Below are positions 48,396 to 58,495 of a DNA stretch of 64,000 nucleotides, piece by piece. This DNA is from Pseudomonas sp. MH9.2 (lineage in GTDB: Bacteria > Pseudomonadota > Gammaproteobacteria > Pseudomonadales > Pseudomonadaceae): NCBI RefSeq assembly GCF_034353875.1, contig NZ_CP133784.1, positions 2,356,001-2,420,000 on the forward strand, in the 5' to 3' direction. A program made the position numbers and the translations under genes. How positions within the stretch are numbered: position 1 is the stretch's first letter; the number at the start of each line of letters is the position of its first letter. Below the pieces are notes generated by a model. It was not told the DNA's origin. It ran no database searches and saw only the letters and a program-made list of their open reading frames with translations.

Positions 48396-50264
48396 ATGCT
48401 CAAACGCCTTGGTTATGTGGCGCTCTGTATCTGCGCCCCGCTGTATGCCTCGCCGCATATCGACAATGATCGCTTGCAGCAACTGGCAAATACGCAGTTC
48501 TGGATATCCCTGGGGCACTATGAAACGGCCAAGCTGGGTGGCTGGCGCAGCTATGTAGATGACCCCAAATTTTTTCTTGCTGCCAACGGTGCCCACGATC
48601 CTGCAGCGGAACTGAGCGCCACGCTCGATGCGATTTATGCCCCCGTCAGCAGCTTCGACACCCTGGCTCAAAATAACCACGCCCAATGCGTTTACCCGGC
48701 ACGGACCCGCTGGCTGCGTGACCAATTGCAGCTGAGCGACCTGCCCGCCGTAGACTGCAAAGAATTCAAGCAATGGTTCAAGGACGTGGCACCCGACAGC
48801 GCCGTGTTGATCTTTCCGGCCGCTTACTTGAACAGCCCTTCCTCCATGTTCGGTCACACCCTGTTGCGCATCGACCAGGCTGACGTGCAGACCAATCACA
48901 CCGCCCTGCTCAGCTATGCAATTAACTTTGGCGCGTACATCGAAGGCATGGACAACAGTATTCTGTACGCGTGGAAAGGCTTGATGGGCGGTTATCCAGG
49001 CCTCTTCGCACTGGTGCCTTACCAGGAAAAACTGTCCGAATACCGCAGTCTGGAAAACCGTGACCTTTGGGAATACCGGCTGAACCTGACCCACGAAGAA
49101 ACCGGGCGGATGGTCGAGCATGTCTGGGAGCTCAAGCAGATTCGCTTCAGCTATTTTTTCTTCGACGAAAACTGCTCGTATCGCTTGTTGGAGCTGCTAC
49201 AAGTCGCACGACCCGGCCTGAACCTGACCCAGCACTTCCCGCTGACAGCGATCCCGACCGACACCGTACGCGCCGTGAAAGACGCAGGTCTGGTGGAGAG
49301 AACCGACTATCGCCCGTCCCGCGAGCGAGAGTTGCTCAGCCGCGCCGCGCCCCTTGAGAGTGAAGAACAGCAATGGGTGCTCAAGGTCAGCGCCGATCAG
49401 AAGCAATTGCAAAACAGCGATTACCTGACCCTGCCTAAAGAACGCCGCGCGTTGATTCAGGACGCCGCCTACCGCCTCGAACGCTATCGCGCAAATGGTC
49501 TGGAACGCGATACAGAACGCTCACAGCGCAGTTTCGAGCTGCTGCGTGCGATCAACCAGAATCCCCCGCCACCACTGGACATCGCACGCCCCGGTTTAAC
49601 GGAAGACGGCCATGAGTCTCGTACCTGGCAATTGGGCGCGGGCAGCCGTGATGACAAGGCGTTCGCCGAATATGGCCTGCGCATGGCGTATCACGACCTG
49701 AACGACAATGCCTATGGTTTCCCGCTGGGCGCGCAGATCGAGATTCTCCAGCTAAAATTACGTCAATACGAAGGGAATCACTGGCAGGTCCAACAGCTCG
49801 ATCTGGCAACCATTCGCTCGCTGACGCCACGCAACGCCCTGCTCCAACCCTGGTCCTGGCAAGTCTCCGGCGGATTGGAACGAGTGCTGGGCAAACATGC
49901 AGATGAAACCCTGGTCAGCCACGTCAACGGTGGCGGCGGCGGCACTTGGCAACTGACCGACGACATGCTCGGTTTCGCATTGGGCACCGTGCGCATCGAA
50001 CACAACGCCGACTTCGCGGCCCTTGTTTCGCCTGCTGCAGGCTTCAACACTGGCCTGCTGTGGCGCAACCCGCTGGGCAACCTGAGCCTGGAAGCCAAGG
50101 GAGATTACTTCACCAATGGCGAAGTACGCCGCAGCATCAGCCTGAACCAGCAATGGGAACTGTCACGTAACCTCGGTCTGCGCCTGAGCGCCCAACGCGA
50201 GTACAGTCAACTGGCTTCGCCGGTCAACGAAGTGATGCTGGAAATGAAGTGGTATCACTATTGA
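48396..50264 (+). CDS. DUF4105 family exported protein (large)
   Basis: 622 residues with an N-terminal Sec signal (LCICAPLYASPH) and a DUF4105 domain in the middle (about 120-260: AAYLNSPSSMFGHTLLRID and FFFDENCSYRLLELL). The first of these has a SMFGHT core resembling the catalytic His of NlpC/P60-like folds, and the second a Cys. The C-terminal third is rich in alternating aromatic and polar residues, as in outer-membrane beta-barrels. Likely role is envelope or lipid modification, but no function is established. ATG was chosen over a TTG three codons earlier. Confidence 0.82.
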   Translation: MLKRLGYVALCICAPLYASPHIDNDRLQQLANTQFWISLGHYETAKLGGWRSYVDDPKFFLAANGAHDPAAELSATLDAIYAPVSSFDTLAQNNHAQCVYPARTRWLRDQLQLSDLPAVDCKEFKQWFKDVAPDSAVLIFPAAYLNSPSSMFGHTLLRIDQADVQTNHTALLSYAINFGAYIEGMDNSILYAWKGLMGGYPGLFALVPYQEKLSEYRSLENRDLWEYRLNLTHEETGRMVEHVWELKQIRFSYFFFDENCSYRLLELLQVARPGLNLTQHFPLTAIPTDTVRAVKDAGLVERTDYRPSRERELLSRAAPLESEEQQWVLKVSADQKQLQNSDYLTLPKERRALIQDAAYRLERYRANGLERDTERSQRSFELLRAINQNPPPPLDIARPGLTEDGHESRTWQLGAGSRDDKAFAEYGLRMAYHDLNDNAYGFPLGAQIEILQLKLRQYEGNHWQVQQLDLATIRSLTPRNALLQPWSWQVSGGLERVLGKHADETLVSHVNGGGGGTWQLTDDMLGFALGTVRIEHNADFAALVSPAAGFNTGLLWRNPLGNLSLEAKGDYFTNGEVRRSISLNQQWELSRNLGLRLSAQREYSQLASPVNEVMLEMKWYHY

Positions 50265-50358
50265 TCTTCAGCGTCTTCACGAACGCTTTCGCGGATAAAT
50301 TCGCGGGTAATGCGACGCGACCATCACCGTTCTAAAACCCACTAAAGGGAGAAAAGCC

Positions 50359-50856
50359 ATGAGTCGCGCCTTCGTCAATGAAGATCAAGCCGCCGAGCAA
50401 GCCGACCAACCGGTGGAACGACGAGTCAGCGAGCAGCCCAACTACGTGACCGCCCGCGGCCTCGTGCAGTTACAGACGCATGTGGCCGAGTTGCAAGCGC
50501 AGTACAGCGAACAATCGGCCCAGGGAGATCAAGCTGACAAACAACGTCAGGCCGACATCGAGCGCGATCTGCGCTACTTCAACCAACGCCTGCAAAGCGC
50601 CCAAGTGGTCGTACCGGCCCTCTCGACTGACAAGGTACACATAGGTAGCTGGGTGACGTTCGCCGATGAGAGCGGCGCAGAGCAACGGGTGCAGTTGGTG
50701 GGTGAGGACCAGGCCGATGCGGCCAGCGCCTTGATCAACTGGGGCTCACCGCTGGGCCGAGCGTTGCTGGGCGCGCAACCGGGCGATGAGGTGCTATGGA
50801 AGCGCCCTGCGGGGGATCAGTTGATTGAGGTGATCAGGATAGAGGCGGAGGCTTGA
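50359..50856 (+). CDS. GreA/GreB family elongation factor-like protein
   Basis: 165 residues with a charged, coiled-coil N-terminal part (about 45-80) and a C-terminal GreA/GreB FKBP-like domain (about 88-163), HIGSWVTFADESG to GDEVLWKRPAG. True GreA/B factors have acidic residues at the coiled-coil tip to stimulate RNA polymerase cleavage. Here the segment QSAQGDQADKQRQADIERD has some acids but is shorter, so it may be a Rnk- or Gfh-like modulator. Ribosome site AAAGGGAG. Follows the DUF4105 gene by 94 bp. Confidence 0.85.
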   Translation: MSRAFVNEDQAAEQADQPVERRVSEQPNYVTARGLVQLQTHVAELQAQYSEQSAQGDQADKQRQADIERDLRYFNQRLQSAQVVVPALSTDKVHIGSWVTFADESGAEQRVQLVGEDQADAASALINWGSPLGRALLGAQPGDEVLWKRPAGDQLIEVIRIEAEA

Positions 50857-50881
50857 TTTATTGCGATCACTTCGTGATCGT

Positions 50882-50968
50882 TCGCAGACAAGTCAGCTCC
50901 CACGGCCTAGCGGTCAGACGCGGAGGCCGTGTGGGCAATGCTTTTAGGAACTGACTTGTCTGCGAAGA
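50882..50968. repeat. REP-like inverted pair (family B)
   Basis: Arms TTCGCAGACAAGTCAGCTCC (from 50882) and GGAACTGACTTGTCTGCGAA (ending 50968) face each other. It lies in the intergenic space between the Gre-like gene and ettA. A small GATCAC-TTC-GTGATC hairpin (50865-50879) precedes it and may end the Gre-like message. Confidence 0.8.
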
Positions 50969-51011
50969 CGGCATCTCAGACACAAGCGATATGCCTGAAC
51001 TAAACCCCACA

Positions 51012-51042
51012 TGAAAACGGAGCCCGAAGGCTCCGTTTTCAT
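51012..51042. terminator. Bidirectional terminator downstream of ettA
   Basis: AAAACGGAGCC and GGCTCCGTTTT arms with a CGAA or TTCG loop, 12 bp after the ettA stop codon. Confidence 0.9.
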
Positions 51043-51053
51043 GGCAGATCAAA

Positions 51054-52718
51054 TCACGCCAGTTTCTTGTGACGTACCCGGTGCGGCTGGGCCGCGGCTT
51101 CGCCGAGGCGTTTTTTACGATCAGCCTCGTACTCGGTGTAGTTACCTTCGAAGAACACGGCTTGCGAGTCATCTTCGTACGCGAGGATGTGCGTCGCTAC
51201 CCGGTCCAGGAACCACCGATCGTGAGAGATCACAATGGCCGCGCCCGGGAAGTCGAGCAACGCTTCTTCCAGCGAACGCAGGGTTTCCACGTCGAGGTCG
51301 TTTGACGGTTCGTCGAGCAGCAGCACGTTGCCGCCCTCTTTGAGTGTCAATGCCAGGTGCAAGCGACCGCGCTCACCGCCAGAGAGGTCCTTGACGAACT
51401 TCTGCTGATCGCCACCTTTGAAGTTGAAGCGGCCAACGTAGGTGCGCGACGGGATTTCATAGTTGCCGATGCGGATCACATCGGAACCATCGGAAACCGC
51501 CTGGAACACCGATTTGCTGCCGTCCAGATCGTCGCGGCTCTGATCCACGCACGCCAGCTGCACGGTTTCACCGACTTCAATCGTGCCGGAGTCCGGTTGT
51601 TCCTTGCCCATCAGCATGCGGAACAAGGTCGACTTACCTGCACCGTTACCACCAATAACCCCGACGATAGCGCCTTTAGGCATGGAGAACGACATGTTGT
51701 CGATCAGCACGCGATCGCCATAGCCTTTGGAAACGTTCTTGAACTCGATGACCTTGTCGCCCAGACGTGGACCGGCGGGGATGTAGATCTCGTTGGTTTC
51801 GCTGCGCTTCTGGAATTCCTGCGATTGCATTTCTTCGAAGCGTTGCAGACGGGCCTTGGATTTCGATTGGCGCGCCTTGGCACCTTTGCGAACCCACTCC
51901 AACTCGTCTTTCATGGCCTTTTCATGAGCCGACTGCTGCTTGGATTCCTGGGCCAGACGATCGGACTTGGCTTCAAGCCAACCCGAATAGTTGCCCTCGT
52001 AAGGAATACCGGCACCGCGGTCGAGCTCAAGAATCCAGCCAGCGACGTTATCCAGGAAGTACCGGTCGTGCGTGATCGCAACCACTGTGCCCGGGAAGTC
52101 GTGGAGGAAATGCTCCAGCCAGGCGACGGAATCGGCGTCCAGGTGGTTGGTCGGTTCGTCGAGCAACAGCATATCCGGCGCGGACAGCAGCAGACGGCAA
52201 AGGGCCACACGACGCTTTTCACCACCGGACAAGAATTCGATCTTCGCGTCCCAGGCCGGCAGACGCAGCGCATCGGCGGCGACTTCCAATTGACGGTCCA
52301 GGTTATGACCGTCGCTGGCTTGCAGGATGGACTCAAGCTTGGCCTGTTCAGCAGCCAGCTTGTCGAAGTCGGCATCCGGCTCGGCGTATTCGGCATACAC
52401 CTGATCAAGGCGCGCCTGTGCATTTTTGATCACGCTGACCGCTTCTTCGACCACTTCACGCACGGTCTTGGTCGGGTCCAGCTGTGGTTCTTGCGGCAGA
52501 TAGCCAATGTTGAGCTCAGGCATTGGCCGAGCTTCACCGTCGAACTCAGAGTCGACACCGGCCATGATTTTCAACAGTGTGGATTTACCCGAACCGTTCA
52601 AGCCCAGCACACCGATCTTGGCGCCAGGGAAAAACGACAGGGAGATATTTTTCAAAATTTCCCGCTTCGGCGGCACAACTTTGCTCAGCCGATGCATGGT
52701 GAAGACGTATTGAGCCAT
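51054..52718 (-). CDS. ettA: Energy-dependent translational throttle protein EttA (ABC-F)
   Basis: Soluble ABC-F ATPase that binds the ribosomal E site and gates the first elongation step according to ADP/ATP level. 554 residues, two ABC domains with GLNGSGKST and GGNGAGKST Walker A motifs, LSGGEKRRVAL and LSGGERGRLHLA signatures, and the interdomain linker (about 240-320) with the EttA arm region. There are no membrane segments. Divergent from the GGDEF/EAL gene. Confidence 0.97.
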   Translation of the reverse strand: MAQYVFTMHRLSKVVPPKREILKNISLSFFPGAKIGVLGLNGSGKSTLLKIMAGVDSEFDGEARPMPELNIGYLPQEPQLDPTKTVREVVEEAVSVIKNAQARLDQVYAEYAEPDADFDKLAAEQAKLESILQASDGHNLDRQLEVAADALRLPAWDAKIEFLSGGEKRRVALCRLLLSAPDMLLLDEPTNHLDADSVAWLEHFLHDFPGTVVAITHDRYFLDNVAGWILELDRGAGIPYEGNYSGWLEAKSDRLAQESKQQSAHEKAMKDELEWVRKGAKARQSKSKARLQRFEEMQSQEFQKRSETNEIYIPAGPRLGDKVIEFKNVSKGYGDRVLIDNMSFSMPKGAIVGVIGGNGAGKSTLFRMLMGKEQPDSGTIEVGETVQLACVDQSRDDLDGSKSVFQAVSDGSDVIRIGNYEIPSRTYVGRFNFKGGDQQKFVKDLSGGERGRLHLALTLKEGGNVLLLDEPSNDLDVETLRSLEEALLDFPGAAIVISHDRWFLDRVATHILAYEDDSQAVFFEGNYTEYEADRKKRLGEAAAQPHRVRHKKLA

Positions 52719-53103
52719 GGAAAGAAAACCCGGTATCTGTAACTGTGATAAAGCGCGGGCTTAGAGCGCGCCTCGAAAATAGCGGTGCAATTTTATTTAT
52801 CTCCGGCGCTTGCCGCCAGAGAGATTGACCCTTTGATTGAAAATGCGCCGACCGGACATCGATTGCCGACATCACGTTATCTGGATATGGATCAATGCTT
52901 GCAGGCAGTGAAATCACTATCGTTAGAAACGGCCTAAACCGCACATCAAGCAAAGCTACCCGAATGCATCCGTCAGGGCAAACCATCCGGCCTAATGGGA
53001 CTGGCACTTAGCCACGCATCAAGGCATGCTAGCCGCCCTTTGGGCGCCCGGCTTATAGTGCATCTCGCATTCGCCGCTTCAGTCCCGTCGTCAGGATTAG
53101 AGT
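52719..53103. other. 385-bp divergent intergenic region without a gene
   Basis: Lies between ettA and the TTG-started GGDEF/EAL gene. It must hold both promoters. I see an AGGAT ribosome site before the TTG but no clean -35/-10 pair, palindrome or terminator. Confidence 0.5.
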
Positions 53104-56100
53104 TTGTCCACATCACTCCCCCCTGTTCCCCTGCGCACCTCTAGAGGCGCACCCACCGCGCATTTTCGCGGCTCATTAAAAGCTGCGCTCGCAGCCTTGG
53201 TGTTGCTGATGGTTGTGCTGCTGTTCTGGCAACTGATGGATCAGTTCCAGCAGACCCAGGACCGCCAGCGTCAGCGTAGCCTCGACTACAGCGCACAACT
53301 GGCCGATCGTTTGGGCCTGAACATGGCGCTCAGTGCACAAAGCGCACTCAACGTCCTGGATAATACGAAAGCGCAAACCCAAACCGCCGCACAACAAGCG
53401 CTGATGCTGGACACCCTGCGCCAGACCCTGCCGTCATTGCACAGCGCTGTCTGGTTGAATGCCGAAGGCGAAGTGCTTAAAGACAGCGCCCGCAGCGATG
53501 CAGGCTCATCCAGCGACGCACCCATCCTCGCGCAATTGATGCAGCGCGGTCAGGCGTATCCTTATTATTTCGGCAACGCGCCGGATGGCTCACGCGTCTA
53601 TTTGTTGGTGCGCCAGCCTGGCGAAACGACAAAAGGCTATTGGGTACTGCGCCTCGCGCCCAACGTGCTGACGAAACTTACTCACCAGACAACTCAGGAT
53701 TTCCAGCCCATGTGGCTGCTGGAAAACAGCATCACCCAAACAGTGATCCATCGTGATGCCGCTGGCATGGACAGCCCGGAAGACGCCAGCCGTGATGGTA
53801 TCCAGAATGTGTTGCTGTCACCGTTGACCCATAGCGACTGGCAATTACGTGGCTTGTTCGATGCCAGCAAGGCACGTCAAGAATTGCTGCCAGCGCTGAT
53901 CGGCAAATGCCTGATCGGGCTGTTGTGTTCCCTGTTGCCGCTGCTGGCCCTTGCCGGTCTGCGCCGTCGTCAACGGCAAATGCTTGAGAGCAAACGTCGT
54001 TATCAGGACATTTTCGACGGCACCGGCGTCGCGCTCTGCGTGCTCGACCTGTCAGGGCTTCATGGCTATTTGAGTAAGCTGCAAGTACACAGCAGCGATG
54101 ATCTGGACCGTGTGCTAAAGACACAACCGCAGCTGTGCCCGGAACTGCTACAGCAACTGCACATTACCGAGGTCAATCAGGTCGCACTCGATCTGCTGAA
54201 AATCGAATCTGGCGCCGAGGCGTGGCAGCACCTGATAGAGGGGTGCCCGAGCACCCAACAAGGGATTGGCCTGCAGCTGATTCACGCGGTGCTCACCCAG
54301 CAGAGTCAACTCGAACTGGAAATCCGCCTGGTCAGCCCACAAGGCGACGATCAGTACCTGTGGCTGGTGATGCGATTGCCTGAACCGGCCGACTATAAGG
54401 CGGTGATCCTCAGCATCAGCGACATCAGCAGCCGCAAGCGCGTCGAACTGTCGTTGGTCGAGCGCGAAGGTTTCTGGTCCAATGTGGTGCGTACCGTACC
54501 GGATCATCTGTACGTGCAGGACGTCATCAGCCAGCGAATGATTTACAGCAACCACCATCTTGGTGAAACGCTGGGCTACGACAAGGCCGAGCTACAGAAG
54601 ATGGGCGAGTACTTCTGGGAGATCCTGCTACACCCGGACGACGCCGAACACTATCAGTCCATGCGCCAACTGCAGCGGCAAACCGGGCATGCCGAGCTGC
54701 TGCAATGCCAGCTACGGTTTCGTGATCACAATAACCACTGGTGTCGCTTCGATATACGCGAGCAAGCATTGGTGCGCGACAAGAACGGGGTTGTGACGCG
54801 CATCATCGGCGTTGCAAAGGACATTACCGAACAGCTCGAAGCCAGCGAGTCCCTGCGTGACAGCGAACAGCGCTACCGGATGCTCGCGGAAAGCATCAGC
54901 GATGTAATTTTTTCCACCGACAGTGCGCTGAAACCCAATTACGTCAGCCCGTCGGCGCAGACAGTCCTGGGCTACAGCGCTGAATGGATTCTTGAGAACG
55001 GGTGGCAACCGACCATCGCCAACCCGCAGCAATTGACCAAGATGAATGCGCTGCTTGAGCACGTCGCCAAGGCCCTGGGCAAACCCGACGAGTTGGCGAA
55101 ACTGCGCGCGGGCCTGCCGACCCAGCTGTTCCTCTTCGACTGCCTGCGAGCCGATGGACGCAAGATCCCGATCGAGCTGCGCCTGATTCTGGTGTGGGAT
55201 GAGCACGGAGCCTTCGAAGGCATCCTGGGTGTCGGGCGCGACATCAGCCAGCAACGTCGTGCCGAGAAAGACCTGCGTATGGCCGCCACGGTATTCGAAC
55301 ATTCCACGTCGGCGATCCTGATCACCGACCCGGCTGGCTACATCGTGCAGGCCAACGAAGCGTTCAGTCGCGTCAGCGGTTATGACGCGTCACAAGTACT
55401 CGATCAACTGCCCACCCTGCTGACCGTCGATGATCAGCAGGAAGCGCACTTGCGTTACATCATCAAGCAACTGCACCAACGCAGCAGTTGGGAAGGCGAA
55501 GTCTGGCTCAAGCGTCGCAGTGGCGAGCATTACCCGGCGTGGGTCGGCATCACTGCGGTGCTTGACGATGAGGGCGATCTTGCCAGCTATGTGTGCTTCT
55601 TCAACGACATCAGCGAGCGCAAGGCCAGTGAACAACGCATCCATCGGTTGGCCTATTACGACGCCCTGACGCACCTGCCCAACCGCACCCTGTTCCAGGA
55701 CCGTCTGCACACTGCACTTCAGCAAGCCGAGCGCCAGCAGGCGTGGGTGGTGCTGATGTTCCTCGACCTGGACCGTTTCAAGCCTATCAACGACTCCCTC
55801 GGCCACGCCGCTGGCGATCGTATGCTCCAGGAAATGGCATCGCGACTGCTGGGTTGTGTTGACGACGACGACACCGTGGCGCGCATGGGGGGGGACGAGT
55901 TCACCCTGCTGCTGCAACCGCGGGCCACCCGGCAGATCGCCCTGAACCGTGCGATCAATGTTGCTGAACAGATCCTCGGCAGCCTGGTGAAACCGTTCGT
56001 CCTCGAAGGTCGTGAGTTTTTTGTGACCGCCAGTATCGGCATCGCGCTCAGCCCGCAAGATGGCAACGAGCTGAGCCAGCTGATGAAAAACGCCGACACG

Positions 56101-56961
56101 GCCATGTACCACGCAAAAGAACGCGGCAAAAACAACTTCCAGTTTTATCAAGCCGACATGAACGCCACGGCCCTTGAGCGACTGGAGCTCGAAAGCGATT
56201 TGCGTCACGCCCTCGAGCAAAAAGAGTTCACGCTGTATTACCAACCGCAGTTCAGTGGTGACGGTAAGCGCCTGACAGGTGCCGAAGCCCTGCTGCGCTG
56301 GAACCACCCCCGACGCGGTCTGGTACCGCCGGGCGACTTCATTCCGGTGCTTGAAGAACTCGGACTGGTCGTGGAAGTCGGAGATTGGGTACTGACCCAG
56401 GCGTGCCGTCAGCTCAAGAGCTGGCACCAGGCCAAGGTCCGCGTGCCCAAAGTATCAGTCAACATTTCCGCACGGCAGTTCTCCGACGGTCAGTTGGGCA
56501 CGCGCATTGCCGACATTCTCAAAGACACCGGCCTGCCGCCGGCCTGTCTCGAGCTGGAGCTGACCGAAAGCATCCTGATGCGTGAAGTCAACGTGGCCAT
56601 GCTGATCCTAGACGGTTTAAAACGTCTGGGCCTGAGCATCGCGGTGGACGACTTCGGCACCGGCTACTCGTCGCTGAACTACCTCAAGCAATTCCCGATT
56701 GATGTGCTGAAAATCGACCGGACGTTCGTCGACGGCCTGCCCTCGGGTGAGCAGGACGCGCAGATCGCTCGCGCCATCATCGCCATGGCCCACAGCCTCA
56801 ACCTGTCGGTCATCGCCGAGGGCGTGGAGACCCATGAACAGCTGGAGTTCCTGCGCGAACACGGTTGCGACGAAGTTCAGGGCTACCTGTTTGGCCGCCC
56901 GATGCCACCTAATCGCTTCGAAGCGCAATTCAGCAATGACGCGTTGTTCATGTTTGATTGA
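53104..56961 (+). CDS. morA: MorA-type GGDEF/EAL c-di-GMP protein with PAS domains
   Basis: 1285-residue inner-membrane regulator of motility and biofilm. Two membrane helices (about 27-45 and 262-282) flank a periplasmic sensor, and several PAS/PAC domains (about 300-850) precede a GGDEF domain with the intact active-site motif (929-933) and an EAL domain with EALLRW (1061-1066). Both catalytic signatures are complete. The allosteric I-site has no Arg (the four residues are DxxD before TVAR). The start codon is TTG. It is followed by glyA, as morA is in P. aeruginosa (PA4601-PA4602). Confidence 0.92.
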   Translation: MSTSLPPVPLRTSRGAPTAHFRGSLKAALAALVLLMVVLLFWQLMDQFQQTQDRQRQRSLDYSAQLADRLGLNMALSAQSALNVLDNTKAQTQTAAQQALMLDTLRQTLPSLHSAVWLNAEGEVLKDSARSDAGSSSDAPILAQLMQRGQAYPYYFGNAPDGSRVYLLVRQPGETTKGYWVLRLAPNVLTKLTHQTTQDFQPMWLLENSITQTVIHRDAAGMDSPEDASRDGIQNVLLSPLTHSDWQLRGLFDASKARQELLPALIGKCLIGLLCSLLPLLALAGLRRRQRQMLESKRRYQDIFDGTGVALCVLDLSGLHGYLSKLQVHSSDDLDRVLKTQPQLCPELLQQLHITEVNQVALDLLKIESGAEAWQHLIEGCPSTQQGIGLQLIHAVLTQQSQLELEIRLVSPQGDDQYLWLVMRLPEPADYKAVILSISDISSRKRVELSLVEREGFWSNVVRTVPDHLYVQDVISQRMIYSNHHLGETLGYDKAELQKMGEYFWEILLHPDDAEHYQSMRQLQRQTGHAELLQCQLRFRDHNNHWCRFDIREQALVRDKNGVVTRIIGVAKDITEQLEASESLRDSEQRYRMLAESISDVIFSTDSALKPNYVSPSAQTVLGYSAEWILENGWQPTIANPQQLTKMNALLEHVAKALGKPDELAKLRAGLPTQLFLFDCLRADGRKIPIELRLILVWDEHGAFEGILGVGRDISQQRRAEKDLRMAATVFEHSTSAILITDPAGYIVQANEAFSRVSGYDASQVLDQLPTLLTVDDQQEAHLRYIIKQLHQRSSWEGEVWLKRRSGEHYPAWVGITAVLDDEGDLASYVCFFNDISERKASEQRIHRLAYYDALTHLPNRTLFQDRLHTALQQAERQQAWVVLMFLDLDRFKPINDSLGHAAGDRMLQEMASRLLGCVDDDDTVARMGGDEFTLLLQPRATRQIALNRAINVAEQILGSLVKPFVLEGREFFVTASIGIALSPQDGNELSQLMKNADTAMYHAKERGKNNFQFYQADMNATALERLELESDLRHALEQKEFTLYYQPQFSGDGKRLTGAEALLRWNHPRRGLVPPGDFIPVLEELGLVVEVGDWVLTQACRQLKSWHQAKVRVPKVSVNISARQFSDGQLGTRIADILKDTGLPPACLELELTESILMREVNVAMLILDGLKRLGLSIAVDDFGTGYSSLNYLKQFPIDVLKIDRTFVDGLPSGEQDAQIARAIIAMAHSLNLSVIAEGVETHEQLEFLREHGCDEVQGYLFGRPMPPNRFEAQFSNDALFMFD

Positions 56962-57082
56962 TGGTGGTGGTGACCCACGTGAAAACCGCTTGTCTCCGAC
57001 ATGACTGCCTTTCATATGCCAGATAAAAGCCGATGGGTTAGAATGCCCTCCTTTTCTACTGCCCCGATCCTTGAGGACCGCC

Positions 57083-58336
57083 ATGTTCAGCCGTGATTTG
57101 ACTCTCGCCAAGTACGACTCCGATCTCTTTGCCGCCATGGAGCAAGAAGCTCAGCGCCAAGAAGAGCACATCGAGCTGATCGCTTCGGAAAACTACACCA
57201 GCCCTGCCGTGATGGAAGCTCAAGGCTCGGTCCTGACCAACAAGTACGCTGAAGGCTACCCAGGCAAGCGTTACTACGGCGGCTGCGAATACGTCGACGT
57301 GGTTGAGCAACTGGCTATTGATCGCGCTAAACAGCTGTTCGGTGCCGATTACGCGAACGTTCAACCACACGCGGGCTCCCAAGCCAACAGCGCGGTCTAC
57401 CTGGCGTTGCTGCAAGCGGGCGACACCATTCTGGGCATGAGCCTGGCCCACGGTGGTCACCTGACTCACGGCGCCAGCGTCAGCTCGTCCGGCAAGCTGT
57501 ACAACGCCGTACAGTACGGCATCGACGGCAACGGCCTGATCGACTACGACGAAGTCGAGCGTCTGGCGGTTGAACACAAGCCAAAAATGATCGTGGCGGG
57601 TTTCTCCGCGTACTCGCAAATCCTGGACTTCCCGCGCTTCCGCGCAATCGCTGACAAAGTCGGCGCTTACCTGTTCGTCGACATGGCGCACGTGGCCGGT
57701 CTGGTTGCTGCAGGCGTGTACCCGAACCCGGTTCCATTCGCTGACGTGGTCACCACCACGACTCACAAAACCCTGCGCGGTCCACGTGGCGGTCTGATTC
57801 TGGCCAAAGCCAACGCCGACATCGAGAAGAAGCTGAACTCGGCCGTCTTCCCAGGCTCCCAGGGCGGTCCGCTGGAACACGTAATCGCAGCCAAGGCCGT
57901 CTGCTTCAAAGAAGCCTTGCAGCCTGAGTTCAAGACTTACCAGCAACAAGTGGTCAAGAACGCCAAGACCATGGCCAGCGTGTTCATCGAGCGCGGCTTC
58001 GACGTAGTGTCTGGCGGTACCGAAAACCACCTGTTCCTGCTGTCGCTGATCAAACAGGACATCTCCGGCAAAGACGCTGACGCTGCCTTGGGTCGCGCGT
58101 TCATCACCGTGAACAAGAACTCGGTGCCGAATGACCCACGCTCCCCGTTCGTGACCTCCGGCCTGCGCTTCGGCACCCCAGCCGTGACCACTCGCGGCTT
58201 CAAAGAAGCAGAATGCAAGGAACTCGCTGGCTGGATCTGCGACATCCTGGCTGACCTGAACAATGAGGCCGTGATCGACGCCGTACGTGAAAAAGTCAAA
58301 ACCATCTGCGCTAAATTGCCGGTATACGGCGCTTAA
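57083..58336 (+). CDS. glyA: Serine hydroxymethyltransferase GlyA
   Basis: PLP enzyme that converts serine and tetrahydrofolate to glycine and methylene-THF. 417 residues, with the PLP lysine K229 in TTTTHKTL and the conserved GGHLTHG and SNNAVP-like [10 protein letters not shown] stretches. The GAGGACC ribosome site lies before the ATG. Pseudomonads carry several glyA copies. It ends in a strong terminator. Folate use links it distantly to FolE. Confidence 0.97.
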   Translation: MFSRDLTLAKYDSDLFAAMEQEAQRQEEHIELIASENYTSPAVMEAQGSVLTNKYAEGYPGKRYYGGCEYVDVVEQLAIDRAKQLFGADYANVQPHAGSQANSAVYLALLQAGDTILGMSLAHGGHLTHGASVSSSGKLYNAVQYGIDGNGLIDYDEVERLAVEHKPKMIVAGFSAYSQILDFPRFRAIADKVGAYLFVDMAHVAGLVAAGVYPNPVPFADVVTTTTHKTLRGPRGGLILAKANADIEKKLNSAVFPGSQGGPLEHVIAAKAVCFKEALQPEFKTYQQQVVKNAKTMASVFIERGFDVVSGGTENHLFLLSLIKQDISGKDADAALGRAFITVNKNSVPNDPRSPFVTSGLRFGTPAVTTRGFKEAECKELAGWICDILADLNNEAVIDAVREKVKTICAKLPVYGA

Positions 58337-58360
58337 TCGCCCCGTATTACTGGCGACATA

Positions 58361-58391
58361 AAAAAACCGGCTCTTAGAGCCGGTTTTTTTT
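58361..58391. terminator. Terminator of glyA
   Basis: AAAAAACCGGCTCT and AGAGCCGGTTTTTTTT arms, a strong hairpin 25 bp after glyA. It is also usable on the minus strand for the yjiA operon. Confidence 0.92.
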
Positions 58392-58495
58392 GCAGAATCC
58401 CCAGTGTTTGGCCTGTCGCATTCGCGCCCACAAATTCTGCGATCCATCCCGACCTCGTGACGACTTAACCGGAAATAGCTGACACTCCGCAACCG

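Noticed and set aside
51357..52742. Open frame of 461 codons antisense to ettA
   Set aside because: Complementary to a conserved ABC-F gene and without any known protein feature.
57056..58492. Open frame of 478 codons antisense to glyA
   Set aside because: A codon-bias shadow of a highly expressed gene; it also crosses the glyA terminator.
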